Origin: Clostridium sp. D33t1_170424_F3
GTDB taxonomy: Bacteria; Bacillota; Clostridia; Oscillospirales; Acutalibacteraceae
DNA: 64,000 bases
Direction of reading: 5' to 3'
NCBI RefSeq assembly: GCF_015667585.1
Contig: NZ_JADPEG010000002.1
Location: 62,001-126,000, forward strand
The position numbers and the translations under genes are program-made. Shown here piece by piece: positions 56,913-64,000 of the stretch. The first letter of the stretch is position 1. Each line of letters starts with the position of its first letter. The notes under the pieces are model-generated. The model made no database searches. It saw nothing but the letters and a program-made list of their open reading frames with translations, and was not told the DNA's origin.

Positions 56913-57830
56913 TCAGCACGGCAGAAAACGCTGTTCCAGCCGTCCAACCATCGCTTCGTAGCGTTGCGCACAATCTTCCATTCGGTTCGCCTCCAGAGCT
57001 TTGAGACAGGGCTCCAGATCCTCCCGCCAGATGCAGCGGTAAATCGCTTCTCTTTCCGGGTCCCTCTCAATTCGCTCTACAATCATGGGCGCAAACAGAT
57101 AATATTCTCGGATTTTCCGTTCCCCTTCCGGCTGCGCCAGCAGCCAATGGTCGCGGAATGCGCGGAACGCGTTCAGTTCCGCACAATCGTCTCCCTTGCC
57201 AAGGGATTCGCAGACCGCCGTGGTAATGAAGCACAGCTTCTTTTTAAAGCCGCGGCTGATGCCGGCAAAGTCCGCTTTCCCCAGCGGGTTCTTGGGATAC
57301 TCCTTGTTCCAGCGCTCCAAAAAGTGATCCGCCAGAACGTCCGCCGCCTTGTGCCTGCTCTCCAGCATCCCTGGAATCAGGAACGCAACGACCGTATAGC
57401 GGTAGTCAAAAAATTTGGAGTCGTTCTTTTTTACGCCCTCTTTTTGAAAGTGCTCCAAATATTTACCCATTAAAAATTCGCTGAACTCCGCCGCCGCGCG
57501 GTCCATGGGACCGTTTTCCGCCGCCTTACAGTACGTGTTGATGACCGGCGCAAGCCGGACCGTGTAAGATTCGAAGGCCGGCGGATATTTTTCCGCCGTA
57601 AACTGCCGCATATCCGCGCGGAACGCAATTAGATCGCCGTCCATCAAACGCTTGGCCTCTCCCATCCAATAGACAAACAGCTCTTCATCCTGCTCCGATC
57701 CGTCCCGTCCTTTTAAAACCGAAGATACATCAATCGGCTTTGCACAGTACATGCAGACAACCTGCTCCGCATCGTCCGGCAGCTGCAGCACCTTGCCGCA
57801 GTGGGGACATTCCGCCGTAATAAAACGCAT
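56913..57830 (-). CDS. Zinc-ribbon and CFI-box-CTERM protein of unknown function
   Basis: 305 residues from the ATG at 57830, eight bases after GAGG. The N-terminus is a four-cysteine zinc ribbon (CPHC, then CMYC, residues 8-31). The middle is helical without a family I recognise. Near residue 200 it has KLCFITTAVCESLG followed by ELNAFRAFRDHWL, the CFI-box pattern (C-F-I-x-T-A and LRxFRD) usually found at protein C-termini. Its start overlaps the end of the metal-dependent repressor gene, so metal or redox control of its level is plausible. Confidence 0.7.
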   Translation of the reverse strand: MRFITAECPHCGKVLQLPDDAEQVVCMYCAKPIDVSSVLKGRDGSEQDEELFVYWMGEAKRLMDGDLIAFRADMRQFTAEKYPPAFESYTVRLAPVINTYCKAAENGPMDRAAAEFSEFLMGKYLEHFQKEGVKKNDSKFFDYRYTVVAFLIPGMLESRHKAADVLADHFLERWNKEYPKNPLGKADFAGISRGFKKKLCFITTAVCESLGKGDDCAELNAFRAFRDHWLLAQPEGERKIREYYLFAPMIVERIERDPEREAIYRCIWREDLEPCLKALEANRMEDCAQRYEAMVGRLEQRFLPC

Positions 57831-57841
57831 TTTCCGCACCT

Positions 57842-58225
57842 CTATTCGCAATCGCTTTGACGCGCCTGCACATATTCCTTGATCTTGTCGAACGTCTCCT
57901 CACTGAGGATATGCTCCATCCGGCAGGCGTCCTGTGCGGCGGTTTCCGCACAGACATCCAGCGCAAGCTGCAAAAACCGGGAAAGCGTTGTATGGCGCTC
58001 GTATACGGCGCCGGCCTTTTTCACCCCCGCCTCCGTTAAAACAATATTTCCGTTTTTCTCCATGACGATCAACTCCGCCTTGCGGAGAATACTCATGGCG
58101 CGGCTGACGCTCGCCTTTGTAAAATTAAGCTCGTTGGCTATATCCACAGAGCGCACAAATCCGTTCCGATTCTTTAAAATTAAAATGGTTTCCAGGTAAT
58201 TCTCGCCTGATTCCTGAATTTTCAT
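57842..58225 (-). CDS. DtxR/MntR-family metal-dependent repressor
   Basis: 127 residues beginning MKIQESGENYLETILILK, the usual MntR/IdeR start, with a winged helix (VRSVDIANELNFTKASVSRAM) and a dimerisation/metal domain with ERHTTLSRFL, Cys91 and the CRMEHILSEETFDKI helix. It would bind Mn2+ or Fe2+ and repress uptake genes. AGGAGG precedes the ATG. It has no C-terminal SH3 domain, as in MntR. No transporter is adjacent; the downstream partner is the zinc-ribbon/CFI-box gene. Confidence 0.9.
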   Translation of the reverse strand: MKIQESGENYLETILILKNRNGFVRSVDIANELNFTKASVSRAMSILRKAELIVMEKNGNIVLTEAGVKKAGAVYERHTTLSRFLQLALDVCAETAAQDACRMEHILSEETFDKIKEYVQARQSDCE

Positions 58226-58453
58226 AAGACACCTCCTGTGTCATTGTGATTGTATCTTTTTAATTGTAGCAGTTTTCCTCAAAAATAACAAGAGAGATTC
58301 CGTTCCTTCATCTTTTTCGCTATATTTTAAACGCGCGCTTTATGGTAAAATAAAAGGCGTTTGCAGGAAAGTTCGCTTTTCCGCAGCCCTTTATATACAA
58401 ATAGTATAATAAATAACAAAACTACCAAACGGACAGATAAAGGAGAAAAACAC

Positions 58454-60043
58454 ATGATTACCGTTTCCGATCTTGGCCTGAGCTTCAGCGGCCAGCCGCT
58501 GTTTTCCCACGTCAACCTGCTGTTTACGGCAGGCAACTGCTATGGCGTCATCGGCGCCAACGGCGCGGGAAAATCTACTTTTTTAAAAATTCTCTCCGGG
58601 GAGCTGGAGCCCAGCAAGGGTGATGTTGTCATTGACCCAAAGTTGCGCATGTCCGTCCTGAAACAGGACCACCATGCCTACGACGCATATACCGCATTTG
58701 AAACCATCCTGATGGGCAATCCGCGCTTATATGAGGTTCTCAAACAAAAGGACGCCCTGTATGAAAAAGAGGATTTCTCCGACGCGGACGGCGACCTCGC
58801 GGCGGAACTGGAAGCGGAGTTCGCGGAGCTGAACGGCTGGGAAGCAGAAACGGAAGCCGGGAAACTTTTACAGGGCCTCGGCGTAGACAATATGACCCTG
58901 TATTCGCAAATGGATTCTCTCACCGGCAGCGAAAAGGTCAAAGTTTTGCTGGCGCAGGCTCTGTTCGGGCAGCCCGATATTATTCTGCTGGACGAGCCGA
59001 CGAACGACCTGGATGTGAAATCCATTTCCTGGCTGGAGGATTTTCTTGCGGACTACATCGGAACCGTGATCGTCGTTTCCCATGACCGGCATTTCCTGAA
59101 TAACGTGTGTACCCATATCGTGGACATTGACTACAATAAAATTAAGCTCTATGTAGGCAACTACGATTTCTGGTATGAGTCCAGCCAGTTGATGCAGCGC
59201 GTCATGCGCGATCAGAACAAAAAGGCGGAGGAAAAAATCAAGGAACTGCAGGCCTTTATTCAGCGCTTCTCCGCCAACAAAAGTAAGTCCAAGCAGGCAA
59301 CTTCCCGCAAAAAGCTGTTGGACAAAATTACCGTGGAGGAAATGCCGGCTTCCAGCCGCCGCTATCCCTATGTGGGTTTTGTAATGGACCGCGAGCCCGG
59401 CAAAGAAATTCTGGAGGTCGAAGGCCTTTCCAAAACCGTGGATGGCGTAAAGGTATTAAACAACGTGCGTTTCCGCGTCAATAAAGGCGATAAAATTGCA
59501 TTCCTGGCTAAGAGCGATATTGCCCTGACCACGCTGTTTAAAATCCTGATGGAGGAGCTGGAGCCCGACGAAGGTTATTTTAAATGGGGCGTATCCACAA
59601 CGCAATCCTACTTCCCGCAGGACAACTCCGCCTATTTCAACGGCTGCGATCTCAGCATTATCAAATGGCTGGAGCAATACGCGCAGGATACCACGGAAAC
59701 CTATCTGCGCAGCTTCCTCGGCAAAATGCTCTTTTCCGGTGACGACGTGCAAAAGCCTGTCAATGTGCTGTCCGGCGGCGAGAAGGTGCGCTGTATGCTC
59801 TCCCGTATGATGATGTTCGGTTCCAACGCATTGGTGCTGGATCAGCCCACCAACCACCTGGATCTGGAATCCATTACGGCGGTCAACAACGGCCTGATCG
59901 ATTTTAAGGGGATTGTACTGTTTGCTTCGCATGACCATCAATTTATTCAAACCATCGCAAACCGCATCATTGAAATCACTGAAGACGGCGTCATCGACCG
60001 CATGGGCACCTACGATGAATACATTGAGTATACAAACTCCTGA
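58454..60043 (+). CDS. ABC-F family ATPase with a degenerate second nucleotide site
   Basis: 529 residues from the ATG at 58454 with AAAGGAG upstream. NBD1 has Walker A GANGAGKST, Walker B IILLDEPTNDLD and an altered signature LTGSEKVKV instead of LSGGE. A charged linker follows. NBD2 keeps LSGGEKVRC and LVLDQPTNHLD but its Walker A reads LAKSDIALTTLF, lacking the Gly-rich loop and the catalytic lysine. Glu-to-Gln (DQPTN) also replaces its Walker B Glu. ABC-F proteins act on ribosomes; this looks closest to the YbiT branch. It is monocistronic. Confidence 0.9.
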   Translation: MITVSDLGLSFSGQPLFSHVNLLFTAGNCYGVIGANGAGKSTFLKILSGELEPSKGDVVIDPKLRMSVLKQDHHAYDAYTAFETILMGNPRLYEVLKQKDALYEKEDFSDADGDLAAELEAEFAELNGWEAETEAGKLLQGLGVDNMTLYSQMDSLTGSEKVKVLLAQALFGQPDIILLDEPTNDLDVKSISWLEDFLADYIGTVIVVSHDRHFLNNVCTHIVDIDYNKIKLYVGNYDFWYESSQLMQRVMRDQNKKAEEKIKELQAFIQRFSANKSKSKQATSRKKLLDKITVEEMPASSRRYPYVGFVMDREPGKEILEVEGLSKTVDGVKVLNNVRFRVNKGDKIAFLAKSDIALTTLFKILMEELEPDEGYFKWGVSTTQSYFPQDNSAYFNGCDLSIIKWLEQYAQDTTETYLRSFLGKMLFSGDDVQKPVNVLSGGEKVRCMLSRMMMFGSNALVLDQPTNHLDLESITAVNNGLIDFKGIVLFASHDHQFIQTIANRIIEITEDGVIDRMGTYDEYIEYTNS

Positions 60044-60101
60044 TATATGCAGCATCTCCCAGCAATTTCCATACAAGCGCAGATTTTACGTTCATTCATG
60101 T

Positions 60102-60133
60102 GACAGTTAAGAGAACAAGTTCTCTTAACTGTC
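60102..60133 (+). repeat. Near-perfect 15-bp palindrome after the ABC-F gene
   Basis: GACAGTTAAGAGAAC, AA, GTTCTCTTAACTGTC. No T-run follows; it precedes the real terminator and may protect the mRNA 3' end or be a protein-binding site. Confidence 0.7.
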
Positions 60134-60137
60134 TTAC

Positions 60138-60185
60138 AAAAAGCCCGTACAATCCATTTTTCATTTGGATTGTACGGGCTTTTTC
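60138..60185 (+). terminator. Intrinsic terminator after the ABC-F gene
   Basis: AAAAAGCCCGTACAATCCA pairs perfectly with TGGATTGTACGGGCTTTTT; usable in both directions. Confidence 0.93.
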
Positions 60186-60236
60186 ATATCATTTGGGGCT
60201 GTCCGCCTGTGTATCTTTGTATAATCAACCTCTTTT

Positions 60237-61067
60237 TTAGCCCTCCAAAATATACTTTTGAATCGCCAACGCCACGCCGTCGTCCTGATTGGAAGTGGTC
60301 CGGTATCTGGCGGCTTCCATTGCATCCGGCGTACTGTTCCCCATGGCGACAGAACATCCGGCGAACCGCAGCATTTCAATATCGTTGCCGCTGTCGCCCA
60401 CCGCCATCACCTCCTCCGGAGCGATGCGCAGCTGCTCACAAAGGTGGCGCAGCGCGTCACCTTTACTTGCATCCCTGTGGTTTAACTCCAAATTGCTGCC
60501 CGCGGATGAGACAACGGCAAGCTCCGGAATGGCGTCAAATGTCTTCCAGAGCTCTTCACGCAGTGGAGACGGCACGTGCGCCAGGTTGCATTTTTCAATG
60601 CCGTCCGGATGCTCCTGTATGAATGTGCGCAGGCTGTCCACCTCATGTTGTGTCTTTCGAATTTCTGTAATGAACGCTTTTGAAAAGGGCAGTTCATCCA
60701 CATGCTTCATCAGACGTTTTTCCGTATAAATGTTTCCCTCGCAATAGAACTGTATCAACAAGCCGTAGGGCTCCAGCATATCTAAAATGTTTGCAGCAGT
60801 TTCAACCGGGATACACTTTTGATAAATCACTTTATCTTCCCGCATATCGCGCACCGACGCACCGTTGGAATTGATCACATAACGGACTTCGTCCATCCGC
60901 AGAAACACGTCCGGCAGCATGGAAAACACCCGCCCCGTAGCGGGAACCACCTGTACCCCCTTTTTCGCCGCTGCACAGATTGCCTGCCGTACCGCCGGGG
61001 TAACCGTCAGATGATCGTCCAGAAGTATCGTGCCGTCCATATCCAGAGCCACCAACCGAATCGCCAA
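60237..61067 (-). CDS. Cof-type HAD-superfamily phosphatase
   Basis: 276 residues from a TTG at 61067, nine bases after AAGGAG; ATG codons further upstream are in non-conserved sequence. HAD motif I is DMDGT at residues 8-12, with a type-IIB cap, and motif IV is GDSGNDIEML. Such enzymes dephosphorylate sugar phosphates or cofactors; the exact substrate is not readable. It is divergent from sigK across 370 bp. Confidence 0.88.
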   Translation of the reverse strand: MAIRLVALDMDGTILLDDHLTVTPAVRQAICAAAKKGVQVVPATGRVFSMLPDVFLRMDEVRYVINSNGASVRDMREDKVIYQKCIPVETAANILDMLEPYGLLIQFYCEGNIYTEKRLMKHVDELPFSKAFITEIRKTQHEVDSLRTFIQEHPDGIEKCNLAHVPSPLREELWKTFDAIPELAVVSSAGSNLELNHRDASKGDALRHLCEQLRIAPEEVMAVGDSGNDIEMLRFAGCSVAMGNSTPDAMEAARYRTTSNQDDGVALAIQKYILEG

Positions 61068-61436
61068 TTTCTGCCACTCCTTCTCTTTTCTCAAATTCAG
61101 ATAACGTCTATAGTATACGCAACCACAAAAAAGATTTAATTGCGGCGGATCAATTAGCATCATCCCCTGTTCCCAGATTTTCTTCTTTCTCCGGCGAAAA
61201 AACTGTTGATTTTTACCACACAGAAAAATTTTGGAAGAATGACCAACAGGGACGCTGTTTTGCGGACTCATTATTTCCCCAAACGGACTGGCAACAAACA
61301 AGCATTCTGTCCATAGAATAGAGGTATGACAAAAGGCGGCATCACAACACACGGCTATTTAGCCTATTTACAAGCCGGTTATATACTGATTGTTGATATA
61401 ATGCCTCCTTAATACAAATTGGATAGGGGCGATTCT
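61068..61436. other. Divergent intergenic region between the HAD gene and sigK
   Basis: No gene is supported. A TATAAT (61396-61401) lies 35 bp before the sigK start without a matching -35; I looked for sigma-E or sigma-K boxes (CATA-type -10) and found no convincing one. A small inverted repeat GGCTATTTAGCC sits at about 61353-61364. Confidence 0.4.
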
Positions 61437-62132
61437 ATGCTGACGGCTCTGCTCTCCTGTGCGCTCTCCGGACTGATTTTTTGGGTTCTGCATGTCACCG
61501 GAGCCGGTTCTTTCCCAAGACCGCTCACCGCAGAAGAAGAGAAAGACTGTCTGGAACGCCTGCAAAACGGGGATCAGACAGCCCGCAACGAACTGATTGA
61601 GCACAATTTGCGGCTGGTTGCACATATCATTAAAAAATACTACTCAAACACAAACGATCAGGACGACCTGATTTCCATCGGTACCATCGGCCTGATCAAA
61701 GCAGTCAACACGTTTGACAACTCCAAGGGAATCCGTCTTTCCAGTTACGCCGCGCGTTGCATTGAAAACGAAGTGCTGATGTTTTTCCGTGCCTCCAAAA
61801 AGAGCGCGCAGGATGTTTCTATGAACGAACCGATTGACACCGATAAGGACGGCAACGCTTTGACGCTGATGGACGTTATGGCAACGGAGGACAACATCGT
61901 TGACAACCTGGATTGGAAAATCAAATCTGAACAGCTGAAACGGTACATATTGGAAACTCTTTCGCCCCGCGAACAAACCATCATCGAGCTTCGCTACGGA
62001 CTCAACGGCGACCTTCCGCTGACCCAGCGCGAGGTAGCGTCAAAATTAAAAATTTCACGTTCCTATGTTTCCCGGATTGAAAAGAAAGCGCTGCTTGCTT
62101 TAAAAAAGAAATTCGACAAGCCCAGCAAATGA
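61437..62132 (+). CDS. sigK: Sporulation sigma factor sigma-K (pro-form)
   Basis: 231 residues from the ATG at 61437 with a GGGG site upstream. A hydrophobic pro-sequence (1-22) precedes FPRPLTAEEEK, matching FPQPLSSSEEK of Bacillus pro-sigma-K, the segment next to the SpoIVFB cleavage site. Region 2 has IEHNLRLVAHI and DLISIGTIGLIKA; region 4 has SPREQTIIELRYGL and KISRSYVSRIEKKAL. It directs late mother-cell genes for coat and lysis. The gene is continuous, without a skin-type element, so no excision is needed. Confidence 0.92.
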   Translation: MLTALLSCALSGLIFWVLHVTGAGSFPRPLTAEEEKDCLERLQNGDQTARNELIEHNLRLVAHIIKKYYSNTNDQDDLISIGTIGLIKAVNTFDNSKGIRLSSYAARCIENEVLMFFRASKKSAQDVSMNEPIDTDKDGNALTLMDVMATEDNIVDNLDWKIKSEQLKRYILETLSPREQTIIELRYGLNGDLPLTQREVASKLKISRSYVSRIEKKALLALKKKFDKPSK

Positions 62133-62224
62133 CTGCCAGAATTTACAGATGGCAGTTACTGCAAACGACCACTTAACAAGACCTGCACGACCACTCTCTT
62201 CCTTCCCTCCTCTCTAAAATAACG

Positions 62225-62256
62225 GAGTCCCCCGGCCAAATGGCCGGGGGACTCTC
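62225..62256. terminator. Hairpin terminator between sigK and the surface-protein gene
   Basis: GAGTCCCCCGGCC pairs with GGCCGGGGGACTC around AAAT. Leftward it is followed by CGTTATTTT, so it fits the leftward gene better. Confidence 0.8.
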
Positions 62257-62286
62257 AGTTGGTTCACTTTTTAGTGCTGTTTCAGA

Positions 62287-62357
62287 TCAGCCCACGGTAA
62301 CCACACAGCGGTTCTGTGCCACCTGATCCGGGGTCTCCGCTTCCAGCAAAGTCCATT
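62287..62357 (-). pseudogene. Silent extra C-terminal tail after the second surface protein
   Basis: Directly beyond the stop codon at 62358, in another frame, the sequence encodes WTLLEAETPDQVAQNRCVVTVG (first part and second part of residues) and a stop. RCVVTVG resembles the real end of the glycoside hydrolase (HCVVTVG). It mirrors the arrangement downstream of 48201 with the two tail types in the opposite order. Confidence 0.6.
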
Positions 62358-64000
62358 TTAGGCAATTGTGACAATACAATGCTTTTGCGGTACATTGTTG
62401 GGCAGTTGGGTATAGACGCCGGTGCTTGTGCCAGGTGCGCCGACTGCCCACACTCTGTAATAATAATCGTTGCCAATCTTCGCGACAAACTGTGTCTTCA
62501 AAACGCCGCTGTTGCCGACCGTGAAGTTCGGAACAAGGTTGTTGCCGTTGACAACGGTCATCTTGAAGCAATACGCACTTCCTCTCTTGAGGATAAACGG
62601 CAGCGTTGTATCGGAAATAACCGACGCCGCCTGTGCAACTGTCGTGCCGCCTGCAACGACGCCCGGAGTAGTAACGGCAACCAGCGTGCCTTCTCCGGAG
62701 GTCTTTCCGGAATTGGAGGTGTTCTTATTGCCGGAGGAAGAACCGCTGCTTCCGCCGCTGCCCTTGCGCTCCAACTGCGCGTTCGCGGCCTGCAAACGGT
62801 TGCACTTCTCGTTCACAAATGGCTGATCGTCTTCACTGAGCTTCTCATTTGCCAACGCATTCTTTGCATCCTTGAGGGCATCCAGGAACACGCGGACGCT
62901 GCTTGCCGTGTAGCGGGAGGTATCGACCTTTTCCATCTCCGCAATCAGCTCTGCCAGCTTCGATTTATCCGCCTTCAGACGCATGTTTGCAACTGCCTCT
63001 GTCAACGTCTTGACCGCCGCATCGACTTCCTTCTGCGTATTCTCTGCGGTCATTTCTTCCGCCGCATCCAGCGCTTCCTGCAGCTTGTTAAAGCCGCTGT
63101 CGATGTAGCTGTCTCTGTTTGCAATAATGTCCTTTGCCTGCTGGATCATCTTCTCCAGCTCGCTCAGATCCGCCTTCATCTGCCGTTCATCCAGGGCTTT
63201 CATCAGCGCGTCGTAAGCCTCCTGGATAGAATCGTCCATTGCGTTTTCATCTGCAATGACCTCTTCCGCCATTACAACTGCCGCCGCAATTTTTTCCATA
63301 CTGGCTTCCGTGTACAGTTCCGGATCAACCGCCTTGGCAATGTCGATCAGACCCTGCAGCGCGGTCTTGTCGCCCGGCTGGAAACTGAGGAGATGCAGTG
63401 CATCAAGCAGCTCGCCCCACGCATCATTGATTTCCTTCTGGGTGGCGGTCTTTTGTTCATAAACTTCTTCGGCTTGTTTGAGCGCCTTCTCATACTTTGC
63501 TTTTACCACCGGAACGGCCTGCGCCGCTTCTTCCGCACAGGATTCCGCATAAGAGATCGTTGCACCCAAAATGCTCTTATCGACTGCTTCAAAGCTGAGG
63601 TCTACTTCAACCGCCTTGTTCGGCATATCGATGGTATACGTATAAGCGTCTGTGTCAAATTCCACTGCCTCGCCATTGACGGTAACACCTGCGAAGCTTC
63701 TGCCCTCTACAAACGGTGTAAAGTCCAGCGTAAGCGTTGTCCCAGCCAGTACCTTTGTTTCATACTTGCCAAGCAGATTTGCCAGCTTCTGCACCTCGCC
63801 GTCGATGGACAGGCTCGCGTTCTTTGTGTAACGGACCGTGATGGTATGCTCTTCCGGAATCGGCGTGCCGACCGTTACTTCACAGCTTGCCTGGAATTCC
63901 GTACCCGGAACGCTCGCTGTAACAACTGCTATGCCTTCCTTCAGCGCGGTGACCACGCCATTTTCGTCCACTGCCGCCACATCCGGAGCAGAGGAGATCC
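62358..64000 (-). CDS. Large surface protein, C-terminal part (5' end outside window)
   Basis: At least 546 residues, open to the window edge. In order: the end of a Big_2 Ig-like domain (VAAVDENGVVTALKEG), an Ig-like domain (about 50-125 of the fragment), four FIVAR-like helical repeats, a Gly/Ser/Asn linker (KGSGGSSGSSSGNKN) and a C-terminal domain of about 90 residues with FILKRGSAYCFKMTVVNG and FVAKIGNDYYYRVWAVG. The domain order and C-terminus match the hydrolase at 41482-48201, so both probably use the same export or anchoring route. The catalytic or binding part lies outside the window. Confidence 0.8.
   Translation of the reverse strand, partial: ISSAPDVAAVDENGVVTALKEGIAVVTASVPGTEFQASCEVTVGTPIPEEHTITVRYTKNASLSIDGEVQKLANLLGKYETKVLAGTTLTLDFTPFVEGRSFAGVTVNGEAVEFDTDAYTYTIDMPNKAVEVDLSFEAVDKSILGATISYAESCAEEAAQAVPVVKAKYEKALKQAEEVYEQKTATQKEINDAWGELLDALHLLSFQPGDKTALQGLIDIAKAVDPELYTEASMEKIAAAVVMAEEVIADENAMDDSIQEAYDALMKALDERQMKADLSELEKMIQQAKDIIANRDSYIDSGFNKLQEALDAAEEMTAENTQKEVDAAVKTLTEAVANMRLKADKSKLAELIAEMEKVDTSRYTASSVRVFLDALKDAKNALANEKLSEDDQPFVNEKCNRLQAANAQLERKGSGGSSGSSSGNKNTSNSGKTSGEGTLVAVTTPGVVAGGTTVAQAASVISDTTLPFILKRGSAYCFKMTVVNGNNLVPNFTVGNSGVLKTQFVAKIGNDYYYRVWAVGAPGTSTGVYTQLPNNVPQKHCIVTIA

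Noticed and set aside
61437..62132. Skin-type insertion in sigK
   Set aside because: The reading frame is continuous from pro-sequence to region 4.

Overview
This window looks like chromosomal core sequence from a spore-forming, fermentative Gram-positive bacterium of the class Clostridia, most likely Oscillospirales (Oscillospiraceae/Ruminococcaceae-like). The reasons are gene order shared with Bacillus and Clostridia (tepA-ftsK, gdpP-rplI-dnaB, tilS-hpt-ftsH), a sporulation sigma-K gene with an intact pro-sequence, RNase J, Rex with AdhE, a DtxR/MntR-type repressor, and strong AGGAGG-type ribosome sites with many GTG and TTG starts. The DNA is moderately GC-rich with AT-rich intergenic promoters. 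No prophage, insertion sequence or CRISPR array is visible.

Layout. 1-5.5 kb: the end of an ABC transporter ATPase, gapN, and a ygiQ / metallo-hydrolase / DUF3006 operon. 5.5-9.5 kb: ftsK and a tepA-like protease. 9.5-16.6 kb: central metabolism and redox: aconitase, a eukaryote-type NADP isocitrate dehydrogenase, rex, and adhE with a Rex-like operator on its promoter. 16.7-20.4 kb: degV, tRNA-Thr, an XRE regulator, DUF4364, cutC. 20.7-34.8 kb: a long leftward housekeeping block in three parts: rnj; gdpP-rplI-dnaB-tilS-hpt-ftsH; and the topoisomerase IV subunits. 34.8-35.6 kb: a long intergenic region with a candidate structured RNA and a tandem 90-bp repeat. 35.6-41.1 kb: RNase H, the NifS/NifU-type Fe-S pair, small unknown proteins, yaaA, DUF1015. 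41.2-50.2 kb: a 2,239-residue secreted glycoside hydrolase and a sodium:solute symporter. 50.4-56.2 kb: cell-wall genes: a VanY-like carboxypeptidase, then an ATP-grasp ligase, an aspartate racemase and an asparagine synthase whose order matches the D-Asp/D-Asn peptidoglycan cross-bridge pathway of Enterococcus faecium. 56.3-62.1 kb: HD hydrolase, a CFI-box protein with an MntR-like repressor, an ABC-F ATPase, a Cof-type HAD phosphatase and sigK. 62.3-64 kb: the C-terminal part of a second large surface protein.

Main points of interest. (1) The two surface proteins end in the same roughly 90-residue domain, which I do not recognise. Just beyond the stop codon of each gene lies another, unused, degenerate copy of the C-terminal tail. 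(2) A 90-bp tandem repeat occurs in two divergent intergenic regions, in the sense orientation of the gene it faces in both. Its hairpin is preserved by compensatory base changes. (3) A probable D-aspartate cross-bridge operon. (4) A candidate RNA of about 180 nt with a consensus promoter and an intrinsic terminator upstream of RNase J. (5) A Rex operator candidate overlapping the -10 element of adhE. All functional calls come from reading the sequence and recalling protein families; no database search was run.
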